From CADEED01 sp041395625 (GTDB taxonomy: Bacteria > Pseudomonadota > Gammaproteobacteria > Steroidobacterales > Steroidobacteraceae): a stretch of 64,000 nucleotides of DNA. Positions 26,094 to 33,561 of the stretch are shown here, piece after piece (the first letter of the stretch is position 1; every line of letters begins with the position of its first letter). The position numbers and the translations under genes are program-made. Below the pieces are notes generated by a model that saw only the letters and a program-made list of their open reading frames with translations, searched no databases and was not told the origin of the DNA. Location of the stretch: contig JAWLAE010000001.1 in assembly GCA_041395625.1 (NCBI GenBank), forward strand, positions 310,001-374,000, read 5' to 3'.

Positions 26094-26741
26094 ATGGACG
26101 CCACACCGCTCAGTGACAACGATTTGATCCGGCTAACAGCCGACGGTGAGGTGCGCGCTTTCGAATGCCTGTATCGGCGTTACGAAAAGCGCGCGCTGGG
26201 CTACATCCGCAGGTTCGTCGACGATCGGGCGTTAGCCGAGGAGGTCCTGGTCGATGCCATGTTGTCGGTTTGGCTGGGAGCGAGCGAGTTTCGTGCCGGG
26301 TCGCGCGTGTCCACTTGGATGCTGGGAATCGCGCGGCATAAGGCGCTCGACGCATTGCGGCGAGCGAACGTACGCGACACAACACTGCGACGCGCACACG
26401 CACTACAGGTTCCGCTCAGTAGCACGACGCCGCCCGACGTCATGCAAGCAGCCGAACGCAAGCGCACGACGCTGCGCGCCATGGCGCACCTGAGTGACAG
26501 GCATCGGGAAGTACTACACTTGGCGTACTTCGAGGACCTCGACTACTCGGAGATCAGCGCCCGGCTCGACGTGCCGGTCAATACAATCAAGACGCGCGTC
26601 TTTCATGCCAAGCGCGAACTGCATCGGTGTCTGCTCGGCGACCCATCGAGTTGCGGTGGTAAGTGGCGCGGCCTGAGCCGGCATGGGAATCAGCTCCCGC
26701 CCAAGCTACCGCCGGCCTTGGCGACTGAGGTCAGGGCCTGA
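26094..26741 (+). CDS. ECF RNA polymerase sigma factor
   Basis: 215 residues from ATG 26094; a GTG at 26082 overlapping the lipoprotein stop is the alternative. Region 2 reads AFECLYRRYEKRALGYIRRF...AEEVLVDAMLSVW...FRAGSRVSTWMLGIARHKALDALRR. Region 4 reads LSDRHREVLHLAYFEDLDYSEISARLDVPVNTIKTRVFHAKREL. The C-terminus has a short basic tail of ~35 residues. No anti-sigma factor is adjacent, and the upstream neighbour is an outer-membrane or periplasmic lipoprotein. The overlap suggests lipoprotein and sigma factor form one unit, possibly with the caspase gene. That link is inferred from order and spacing; the sigma assignment itself is secure. Confidence 0.92.
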   Translation: MDATPLSDNDLIRLTADGEVRAFECLYRRYEKRALGYIRRFVDDRALAEEVLVDAMLSVWLGASEFRAGSRVSTWMLGIARHKALDALRRANVRDTTLRRAHALQVPLSSTTPPDVMQAAERKRTTLRAMAHLSDRHREVLHLAYFEDLDYSEISARLDVPVNTIKTRVFHAKRELHRCLLGDPSSCGGKWRGLSRHGNQLPPKLPPALATEVRA

Positions 26742-27013
26742 AGCAGCGCATATTAAGTGCGAGTGCACGGCGCTCGAGCAGCGCAGATCCGAGCTGGCAC
26801 GCGGCGTGAGCGCCAATTGCTCGGCCCAGAGGCGCCCAACGGATTGGACTAGTTCGTGATTTTACTGCGAGGCACAATCTGAGCCGTTCGTTGGGCAACT
26901 TCACGCGTCTGCCTTGGATCGAAAGTCTTCTCCATCACGGCCGGCATCCAGCATTGCGAGACTGGCTGGAAGCAGAGCAAATGAAGTTGCTCGGTCGTAA
27001 ACCGGACTAGTTT
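26742..27013. other. Intergenic stretch with no clear gene
   Basis: No convincing gene. A minus-strand frame (26849-27088) is open but has no family I recognise. The motif GGACTAGTT(C/T)GTGAT occurs twice (near 26846 and 27004), which may be a trace of a duplication. Confidence 0.35.
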
Positions 27014-27103
27014 GTGATGGTCATGCTCGTGCAGCTGCGTGATCCCGATGGCAACCTGATTGCACTGGCGACTCCGCCCGCCCGGCACCTTCCGCCGGCA
27101 TGA
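27014..27103 (+). pseudogene. Glyoxalase/VOC C-terminal fragment
   Basis: Thirty codons read VMVMLVQLRDPDGNLIALATPP before a TGA. The segment R-D-P-D-G-N-L-I-A-L is the last strand of glyoxalase/bleomycin-resistance (VOC) proteins, with the preceding hydrophobic strand. Nothing upstream resembles the rest of the fold, so this is only the 3' end of a lost gene. Confidence 0.5.
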
Positions 27104-27194
27104 TCGCGCGAGCAGAATGAAATCCGCGGCACGATGCCTAACCGAACGCAGGCCACTTGGGACTGCTGCGGCACCAGGCCCTGATGTAAACCAC

Positions 27195-27223
27195 TTCGAT
27201 AAAGCGCTGATTTTCGGTACACT
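27195..27223 (+). promoter_or_regulatory. Candidate sigma-70 promoter of the EF-G gene
   Basis: TTCGAT (27195-27200), a 17-bp spacer and TACACT (27218-27223) make a reasonable housekeeping promoter about 118 bp before the EF-G ATG. No other pair is better in this interval. Confidence 0.45.
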
Positions 27224-27245
27224 CGCGCCCCCTTTGAACGTCGCG

Positions 27246-27264
27246 CCGCCGCCTTGAGCGGCGG
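27246..27264 (+). promoter_or_regulatory. GC-rich hairpin in the EF-G leader
   Basis: CCGCCGC-CTTGA-GCGGCGG: a 7-bp all-GC stem with a 5-base loop, 15-35 bp after the expected transcript start. No T-run follows, so it is a leader structure rather than a terminator. Its role is unknown. Confidence 0.35.
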
Positions 27265-27341
27265 GCCGGGCGTGAGCCCATGCTCGAAGGGCAAGAATTC
27301 CAGTTTAACTCCAATATTTTCAATCGCTTACAGAACCCACT

Positions 27342-29486
27342 ATGCCACGCACAACACCCCTGGCTGATATTCGCAATATCGGCATCATCGCCCATGTCGA
27401 CGCCGGCAAGACCACGACGACCGAACGCATTCTGTACTACACCGGGCGCAAGCACACCATCATCGACATCCACGACACGAAGGATCTGAAGACGTCGACG
27501 ACCACCGATTACATGGAGCAGGAACAAAAGCGCGGCATCACGATTCAGTCGGCTGCCGTTTCGGCGTTCTGGCGGGGCAAGAAGATCAACGTCATCGATA
27601 CGCCCGGGCACGTGGATTTCACCATCGAAGTGAACCGCAGCCTGCGCGTGCTCGACGGCGCGGTCGTGGTGTTCGATGGCGTCGCGGGTGTGGAGCCGCA
27701 GTCAGAAACGAACTGGCGGCTGGCAGACAACTACAACGTGCCGCGCATCTGTTACGTCAACAAGATGGATCGCAGTGGCGCTTCGTTCACGCGCTGCGTC
27801 GACATGATTAAGACGCGCCTCGGCGCGCGGCCCTTGCCGATTCAGATACCGATCGGCTCGGAGGACAACTTCAAGGGCATGATCGACCTGGTCGAAATGA
27901 AGGCGCTGGTCTGGGACTCGGACGACAAGGACTCTGTCTGGCAGGTGCTGGACATCACGCCCGACATCGCCGACAAACTGGGCGTCACGGTGCCGAGCGA
28001 TCGCGCCATCCTCGCGAACCTCGAGAAATACCGCACGGAACTGGTCGATACCGCGCTCGAGATGGACGATGCGGCAATGGAAGCGCATCTGATCGATGGC
28101 ACGATGCCGTCCGTCGAGACCATCAAGAAATGTCTGCGCAAAGGCGTGCTGTCATCGGCCTTCACGCTGGTGCTGTGCGGCTCCTCGTACAAGAACAAGG
28201 GTGTGCAGCAAGTGCTCGATGCGGTGGTCGATTACATGCCGGCGCCCACCGACGTCGAATCGATCAAGACCGTGGACGCCGATGGTCACCCGATCGGCGA
28301 GCGCAAGTGCTCGGATGACGAGCCGTTCTCTGCGCTGGCCTTCAAAGTGATCAACGACATCTATGGCGCGCTCACCTTCATCCGCGTGTATTCCGGCGTG
28401 CTAACGAAAGGTATGGCGGTGCAGAACACCACGCGCGGCAAGCGCGAGAAGATCGGCCGCATGGTCGAAATGTTCGCCAAGGACTCGAATCCGATCGAAG
28501 AGGCGCGCGCGGGTGATATCGTGGCGCTGGTCTCATTGGCGGAAACCGACACCGGCGACACGCTGTGCGATTCTGCGCATCCGGTGGTGCTCGAGCGTAT
28601 GCGCTTTCCCGATCCCGTAATCAGCGTGTCGGTGGCGGCCAAGGCCAAGGCCGATCAGGAGAAGTTCAACGCGGCGTTGGGCAAGATGGTGCGCGCCGAT
28701 CCTTCCTTGCATCTCGAGACGGATCGCGAGACGGGCCAGACGATTCTGCGTGGTATGGGCGAGTTGCACCTCGAGGTGACACTCGATCGGATGCGCACCG
28801 AGTTTAGCGTAGAAGGAACGATGGGCGAGCCGCAGGTGGCCTATCGCGAGACGATCACGAAACCGGTTGAAGAGCATTACACACACAAGAAGCAGACCGG
28901 CGGCTCCGGTCAGTTCGCCGAAGTGTGGATCAAGTTCGAGCCGCTGGCGCGCGGCATGGGGTTCGAGTTCGTCGACGACACCAAGGGCGGCTCGGTGCCG
29001 CGCGAGTTCGTGCCGGCGGTCGAGAAGGGCCTCAAGATGCAGAAAGAAGAGGGCGTATTGGCGCGCTACCCGACGGTGGACTTCCGTGCGGTGCTGTTCG
29101 ACGGCAGCCACCACGACGTCGATTCCAATGCGCTCACCTTCGAAATCGCAGCCAAGGCTGCGTTCCGCGAAGCAATGAAGAAGGGCAACCCGATCCTGTT
29201 GGAGCCCGTGATGAAAGTGGAAGCAGTGACGCCAGGCGACTACCTGGGCGACGTCATCGGTGACATGAATCGGCGTCGCGGTTCGATCCTCGATCAGCTC
29301 GAGCGCGGTACTAACACTGCCGTCGTGGCGCACGTGCCGCTGTCAGAAATGTTTGGCTACATTGGCCAATTGCGCGCGATGACCAGCGGCCGTGCGTCCT
29401 ATACGATGGAGTTCTCGCACTATGACCCGGTGCCACGGAATGTCGCGGACGAGGTGATCGAGGCAGCGAAGAAGCCCGCGGCCTGA
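27342..29486 (+). CDS. Elongation factor G paralogue (stand-alone)
   Basis: 714 residues, full EF-G length. GTPase motifs are present: AHVDAGKTTTTER (G1), RGITI (G2), DTPGHVDF (G3) and NKMD (G4). Domain IV/V sequences include GMGELHLEV and RGSI. The switch I region differs from the canonical form: in place of H-K-I-G-E-V-H-x-G-A-A-T-M-D-W-M-E-Q-E it reads HTIIDIHDTKDLKTSTTTDYMEQEQ, with extra residues. The gene is not in a str operon (no rpsL, rpsG or tuf beside it) and has its own leader. It is therefore probably a second EF-G, like the EF-G2 paralogues that work in specialised conditions or ribosome recycling; that role is inferred. Translocase-type GTPase identity is certain. Confidence 0.95.
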   Translation: MPRTTPLADIRNIGIIAHVDAGKTTTTERILYYTGRKHTIIDIHDTKDLKTSTTTDYMEQEQKRGITIQSAAVSAFWRGKKINVIDTPGHVDFTIEVNRSLRVLDGAVVVFDGVAGVEPQSETNWRLADNYNVPRICYVNKMDRSGASFTRCVDMIKTRLGARPLPIQIPIGSEDNFKGMIDLVEMKALVWDSDDKDSVWQVLDITPDIADKLGVTVPSDRAILANLEKYRTELVDTALEMDDAAMEAHLIDGTMPSVETIKKCLRKGVLSSAFTLVLCGSSYKNKGVQQVLDAVVDYMPAPTDVESIKTVDADGHPIGERKCSDDEPFSALAFKVINDIYGALTFIRVYSGVLTKGMAVQNTTRGKREKIGRMVEMFAKDSNPIEEARAGDIVALVSLAETDTGDTLCDSAHPVVLERMRFPDPVISVSVAAKAKADQEKFNAALGKMVRADPSLHLETDRETGQTILRGMGELHLEVTLDRMRTEFSVEGTMGEPQVAYRETITKPVEEHYTHKKQTGGSGQFAEVWIKFEPLARGMGFEFVDDTKGGSVPREFVPAVEKGLKMQKEEGVLARYPTVDFRAVLFDGSHHDVDSNALTFEIAAKAAFREAMKKGNPILLEPVMKVEAVTPGDYLGDVIGDMNRRRGSILDQLERGTNTAVVAHVPLSEMFGYIGQLRAMTSGRASYTMEFSHYDPVPRNVADEVIEAAKKPAA

Positions 29487-29638
29487 GTGCCGCGGTTGTT
29501 GCCGCGTCCGACTCGGTAGGTCTGGCTTAGGGTCCCGCGAGCGGCGCTGTCGGCTCGGGGCACTGCGCAGTCTTGGCACGTTACTTGGGTTCGCGCCGGC
29601 TCAGATCAGTCTGTTAGGAGACTGGCCAAGCCTTTGTG

Positions 29639-29660
29639 GAGCCGACCACATAGTCGGCTC
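29639..29660. repeat. Inverted repeat upstream of the IS3 remnant
   Basis: GAGCCGAC-CACATA-GTCGGCTC is a perfect 8-bp inverted repeat 41 bp before the transposase start. It may belong to the insertion-sequence end region or form a transcript hairpin after the EF-G gene. There is no T-run. Confidence 0.4.
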
Positions 29661-29700
29661 AGCGGCGCACTGAGCCCCCCATTCACCATGGAGGTGTGTG

Positions 29701-29868
29701 ATGGGAAGGCGAACTTTCACGGTGGAGTTCAAGCACGAGGCGGTGAGCCTGGTGCGCTAGGGTGGCATGACAGCTGCTCAGGCGGCTAGGGATTTAGACC
29801 TGCACGAAGACGTCGTGTGCAAGTGGGTTCGAGATGCCAAGCGGAGCGGCGCCCAGGCGTTTCCTTGA
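29701..29868 (+). pseudogene. IS3-family OrfA transposase remnant with in-frame stop
   Basis: From ATG 29701 (GAGGTGTGTG just upstream) the frame reads GRRTFTVEFKHEAVSLVR, stop TAG (29758-29760), then GGMTAAQAARDLDLHEDVVCKWVRDAKRSGAQAFP and TGA. That is the helix-turn-helix N-terminus of IS3-family OrfA (F-T-x-E-F-K-x-E-A-V-x-L-V...A-A-R-D-L-x-L-H-x-x-V-x-x-K-W-V). The leucine zipper and OrfB are missing. The relic separates the EF-G gene from the D-amino-acid locus. The 29869-29990 stretch shows nothing further. Confidence 0.8.
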
Positions 29869-29990
29869 CGAGGTCGGCAGCGGTCCGACGATGCCGAGCG
29901 AAGGAGCCTCGATGAGGCTTGCGGTTACAGCGCAGCACCTGCAGCGTGCGCCGCCGACGTTCCGATCGCGCAGTGCAGAGCGACGCGGGT

Positions 29991-30464
29991 TTACTTGGCG
30001 GTGTCGATAGGAACGAAGCTCGTTTCCTTTATTTCTTCCATGACGACGTAGCTGTGCGATTCGGCTGGAACCGCCAGCTTGGCGAGGATGCTCGCGAGGA
30101 GACCGCGATACTCAGACATCGCATGCAGCCGCGCTTTCACCAGGTAGTCGAATCCGCCGGCGATGAGATGGCACTCCATCACCTCGGGTATGGCGAGCAA
30201 CTCTTGGCGCGCGCGTTTGAATACGTCACCGGATTTCTGCGACAGCGTGATCTCGACAAACACCAGGATCGCCTTGCCGAGTGCCTGCGGATTCACACGG
30301 GCATGGTAGCCCGTAATGACGCCGTTGCGCTCCAGGCGCTTGACGCGTTCGGCACACGGCGACGTGGACAGACCGATCCGTTCCCCGAGTTCGGTCATCG
30401 AGATGCGGCCCTCGCGCTGCAGAATGTCGAGGATCTTGCGGTCGGTGCGGTCGAGCTCAGGCAT
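29991..30464 (-). CDS. Lrp/AsnC-family regulator of the adjacent D-amino acid genes
   Basis: 157 residues from ATG 30464, giving the usual Lrp length and the classic start ELDRTDRKILDILQREGRIS; an in-frame ATG at 30566 would add 34 atypical residues. The helix-turn-helix (MTELGERIGLSTSPCAERVKRLERNGVI) and the RAM/effector domain (VFVEITLSQ...VMECHLIAGGFDYLVKARL) are complete. It is divergent from dadA-alr (130-bp intergenic region with A/T-rich patches around 30497-30515), the arrangement of DadR, which activates D-alanine catabolism in response to alanine. Regulation of that operon is a strong inference from this layout. The gene symbol is left open because other Lrp members share the fold. 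Confidence 0.88.
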   Translation of the reverse strand: MPELDRTDRKILDILQREGRISMTELGERIGLSTSPCAERVKRLERNGVITGYHARVNPQALGKAILVFVEITLSQKSGDVFKRARQELLAIPEVMECHLIAGGFDYLVKARLHAMSEYRGLLASILAKLAVPAESHSYVVMEEIKETSFVPIDTAK

Positions 30465-30593
30465 TTCTTCGGCGGTCCCAGTAGTGGCGAGGCGGTTGCA
30501 GCAATTATTCTTGTTTTGCCCTGCCAGTTCAGCAATTTCTGTTGGGTCAGGTCGATTAGTTTGCATGGATCATTGGCGGTTCGTTGGGTTTAC

Positions 30594-31904
30594 ATGAAAG
30601 TCATCGTTCTGGGCGGTGGCGTGATCGGTGTCACCACGGCGTATTACTTGGCCAGTGCGGGTGCCGAGGTGCTGGTTGTCGAACGGCAGCCCGGTGTAGC
30701 GCTTGAAGCCAGCTTCGCCAACGCCGGACAAGTGTCGCCCGGCTACTCGACCCCGTGGGCGGCGCCGGACATTCCGATTAAAGCGCTGAAATGGCTATTC
30801 CTGCGCCATGCGCCGCTCGCGGTGCGTCCTGACGGCAGCCTGTTTCAGCTGCAATGGCTGGCATCGATGCTGCGGAACTGCACGGCGCGGCGCTACGCGG
30901 TCAACAAGGAGCGGATGATGCGGGTCGCCGAGTACAGCCGGCACTGTCTGCAGCAGTTGCGCGCCGATATCAGCATCACATACGAGGAGCGCACGGCGGG
31001 TACGCTGCAGCTCTTCCGGTCTCAGGCACAGCTCGACAGCGTCGCGCGCGATGTCGAGGTGCTGCGCGAGTGCGGCGTGCCGTTCGAGCTGCTGGATAGA
31101 GCCGGCCTTGTGCGCGTCGAGCCCGGTCTGGCACAGGCCCGCATCGTGCTGATGGGTGGCCTGCGGCTGCCGAACGACGAAACCGGGGACTGCTACCTTT
31201 TCACCACGCGGTTGGCCGAACGCGCTCGCGCCCTCGGTGTGGTGTTCCGCCACGGCGTTGCGGTGCGCCGTCTGCGCCAGGACGCGGGGAAAATCGACGC
31301 GGTCGAGCTCGATACGCCAGAAGGTGAACTGCTGCGCGCGGACTGCTATGTGCTCGCCTGCGGTAGTTATACGCGTGCCCTGTTGCAACCGCTCGGTCTG
31401 CGAATTCCAGTATATCCCGTCAAGGGCTACTCACTGACCATTCCGATGCACGACGAGTCACGCGCGCCAGTGTCGACCGTGCTCGACGAGACCTACAAGG
31501 TCGCGCTGACGCGCTTTGAGCGGCGCATCCGAGTCGGCGGCATGGCCGAACTCGCGGGTTTCGATCTGCGGCTCGGCGCACGACGTCGCGCGACACTCGA
31601 GAAGGTGACCGATGAGCTGTTCCCGGGCAACGATCTGGCGGCGGCGGAGTTCTGGACCGGGCTGCGACCTATGACGCCGGACGGCACGCCGATCATCGGC
31701 GCGACGCACTACGACAACCTGTTCCTCAACACGGGTCACGGGACACTCGGCTGGACGATGGGCTGCGGGTCGGGAAAGTTGTTAGCTGATCTGATCACCG
31801 GTCGCCGTCCCGCCATCGATGTAGATGGACTCGCACTCAGTCGCTACCCGTCAGCGCGCAGTGGGCGCGGTTTGACCGCGCCTTCGTTGCAGGCGCCGGC
31901 ATGA
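30594..31904 (+). CDS. dadA: D-amino acid dehydrogenase (FAD)
   Basis: 436 residues. The FAD-binding start is MKVIVLGGGVIGVTTAYYLASAG, followed by the family block ANAGQVSPGYSTPWAAPDIPIKALKWL, which is diagnostic of the DadA small subunit. Further conserved parts are KGYSLTIP, EFWTGLRPMTPDGTPIIG and NTGHGTLGWTMGCGSGKLLADLI. The enzyme oxidises D-alanine and other D-amino acids to 2-oxo acids, feeding electrons to the respiratory chain at the inner membrane. The start at 30594 gives the glycine motif at residue 7; the frame runs much further upstream but antisense to the Lrp gene. It overlaps the racemase gene (ATGA). Confidence 0.95.
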   Translation: MKVIVLGGGVIGVTTAYYLASAGAEVLVVERQPGVALEASFANAGQVSPGYSTPWAAPDIPIKALKWLFLRHAPLAVRPDGSLFQLQWLASMLRNCTARRYAVNKERMMRVAEYSRHCLQQLRADISITYEERTAGTLQLFRSQAQLDSVARDVEVLRECGVPFELLDRAGLVRVEPGLAQARIVLMGGLRLPNDETGDCYLFTTRLAERARALGVVFRHGVAVRRLRQDAGKIDAVELDTPEGELLRADCYVLACGSYTRALLQPLGLRIPVYPVKGYSLTIPMHDESRAPVSTVLDETYKVALTRFERRIRVGGMAELAGFDLRLGARRRATLEKVTDELFPGNDLAAAEFWTGLRPMTPDGTPIIGATHYDNLFLNTGHGTLGWTMGCGSGKLLADLITGRRPAIDVDGLALSRYPSARSGRGLTAPSLQAPA

Positions 31905-32998
31905 GTCGACCGTCTCGCGCTCGCATCGATCTCGACGCCCTGCGACACAACTATCTGGCGGCCCGGCGCCTGCATGGCGGACGAGCTGTGGCTGTGTTGA
32001 AAGCGAACGCGTACGGTCACGGTGCAGTCGAATGCGCCCGCGCTCTCGAGTCCGTCAGCGACGCGTTCGGCGTCGCCTTCGTCGCGGAGGCACAAGAGCT
32101 GTGCGTAGCGGGTATTCGCAAGCCGATTCTGGTGCTGGAAGGAGCGTTCAACGCGACCGAGCTCAAGCGTGCGCATCAGCTTGGACTGTGGCTCGTCGTC
32201 CATCAAGAAGAGCAATTGCGGATGATCGAGCGAGCGCCGACTGACTGCACGCGGCTCAATGTTTGGTTGAAGATCGACAGTGGAATGCGGCGTGCCGGTG
32301 TGTCGCTCGGGCAGGTCAGAGACTTCCACGCACGTTTGCTGGCGACCGACCGGGTCGCATCGATTACGTTGATGAGCCATCTGGCGCGGGCCGACGAACC
32401 ACTTTTCGAGGCGACACGGCTGCAGATCGAGGAGTTCGACGCTGCAACCGCGGGCTTGCCGGGGCCGCGCAGTCTGGCCAACTCGGCCGCAATACTTGCC
32501 TGGCCCAGTGCGAGACGCGACTGGGCGCGCCCGGGGATCGTGCTGTATGGCGTCGATCCAACCGGTGAATCGCGGCTCGACTGGCCCGCCGTCATGACGC
32601 TCAGCAGCGAGGTCTTTGCGGAACGTCTGCTCGCACCGGGCGAGGCAATGGGCTACGGCGGCAGGTTCACTGCGGAGCAGGCGACGCGGGTCGGTCTCGT
32701 GGCGATCGGATATGGCGACGGCTATCCGGCGCGCGCTCCGACCGGGACGCCGGTGGCCGTCGACGAACGTCGTACGCGCGTCGTCGGTCGTGTGTCGATG
32801 GACATGCTGGCGGTCGATCTGAGCGAACTGCCGCAGGCGGGTGTGGGTAGCCGAGTCGAATTGTGGGGCGCGAATGTCGGCGTGGCTGAGGTCGCGGCGC
32901 ACGCGGGTCAACTAACCTACGAGTTGTTGTGCAACGTCAAGCGCGTGCCGTTCGAGTATGTCGAAGCTGCGAACAGCGCAACCGAGACAGGTAGCTGA
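31901..32998 (+). CDS. dadX: Alanine racemase, probably the catabolic isoform
   Basis: 365 residues. The PLP lysine is Lys34 in AVLKANAYGHG, and the second catalytic base is Tyr252 in MGYGGRF. Other family blocks are LKIDSGMRRAG, SLANSAAI, ARPGIVLYG and GRVSMDMLAVDL. It interconverts L- and D-alanine. The ATG overlaps the dadA stop and a divergent Lrp regulator lies upstream, so the operon matches dadRAX: racemise L-alanine, then oxidise D-alanine to pyruvate. The same enzyme may also supply D-alanine for peptidoglycan if no alr exists elsewhere, which cannot be judged here. The name dadX rests on operon context. Confidence 0.93.
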   Translation: MSRPSRARIDLDALRHNYLAARRLHGGRAVAVLKANAYGHGAVECARALESVSDAFGVAFVAEAQELCVAGIRKPILVLEGAFNATELKRAHQLGLWLVVHQEEQLRMIERAPTDCTRLNVWLKIDSGMRRAGVSLGQVRDFHARLLATDRVASITLMSHLARADEPLFEATRLQIEEFDAATAGLPGPRSLANSAAILAWPSARRDWARPGIVLYGVDPTGESRLDWPAVMTLSSEVFAERLLAPGEAMGYGGRFTAEQATRVGLVAIGYGDGYPARAPTGTPVAVDERRTRVVGRVSMDMLAVDLSELPQAGVGSRVELWGANVGVAEVAAHAGQLTYELLCNVKRVPFEYVEAANSATETGS

Positions 32999-33141
32999 CG
33001 GGAGAGATCCTGGGCTCTCAATGGCCGGGTCTGCACTGCCGCTCGTGGTGCACGACGCGAGTCTGTACATCGGCGGCATTGCAGACGATCGTAAAGTGCC
33101 GACCCAGATTTTCGAGCGCTACGACCCCCAGCCGCGCATCG

Positions 33142-33277
33142 CTAGACTACGACGGTCTCGATCCGTTGCGAGCGGAGCAGCATGTCGAGATTCGAGCCCA
33201 CGAATGCGCTGTAGCGGTATTTGTGGATATGAACTTCACCATTTTCCGCCCCGATACCATCTGTCAGCTCAGCGCCA
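33142..33277 (-). pseudogene. Isochorismatase-like cysteine hydrolase fragment
   Basis: The minus strand reads GAELTDGIGAENGEVHIHKY then RYSAFVGSNLDMLLRSQRIETVVV and a stop (TAG 33144-33142). This is the segment of isochorismatase-family hydrolases before the catalytic cysteine: E-x-x-x-x-x-G-x-x-x-x-K-x-R-Y-S-A-F-x-G-T-x-L-x-x-L-L-R-x-x-G-I-x-T-V-V-V. The following G-x-x-T-x-x-C block and the N-terminal Asp/Lys parts are missing. Nothing else is recognisable in 32999-33561. Confidence 0.55.
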
Positions 33278-33561
33278 GATCGACAGCCTGCTCGGCGAGC
33301 GGCGGTGCGACCAGTTTGACGACTGCCGTCGGCACAGCTGAGTGCGAGTCGGTTCAGGCTGCCCGGGCCGCCAACGCCTTAGTCGTAGGCAGTCGGAGGG
33401 GCGCGTGAGCGCGGTCTCTGAAGCGGCACTCACCGCTCTTTTGTGCAGGGTGTCTCATTCCGGGAGCTGCGCGGCGGAATTACGTCGTGTCGATTTCAGA
33501 AGGGCCTTGGTCTGGCCGAAACAGACCTGCCGTCCCTCTGCTCGAAAATATTGGAGCCATC

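Noticed and set aside
28533..29333. Minus-strand open frame of 266 codons inside EF-G
   Set aside because: Antisense to conserved EF-G domains III-V; typical shadow frame in GC-rich DNA.
29919..30593. 225-codon upstream extension of the dadA frame
   Set aside because: It is antisense to the Lrp gene, and the FAD motif must lie at the true N-terminus (ATG 30594).
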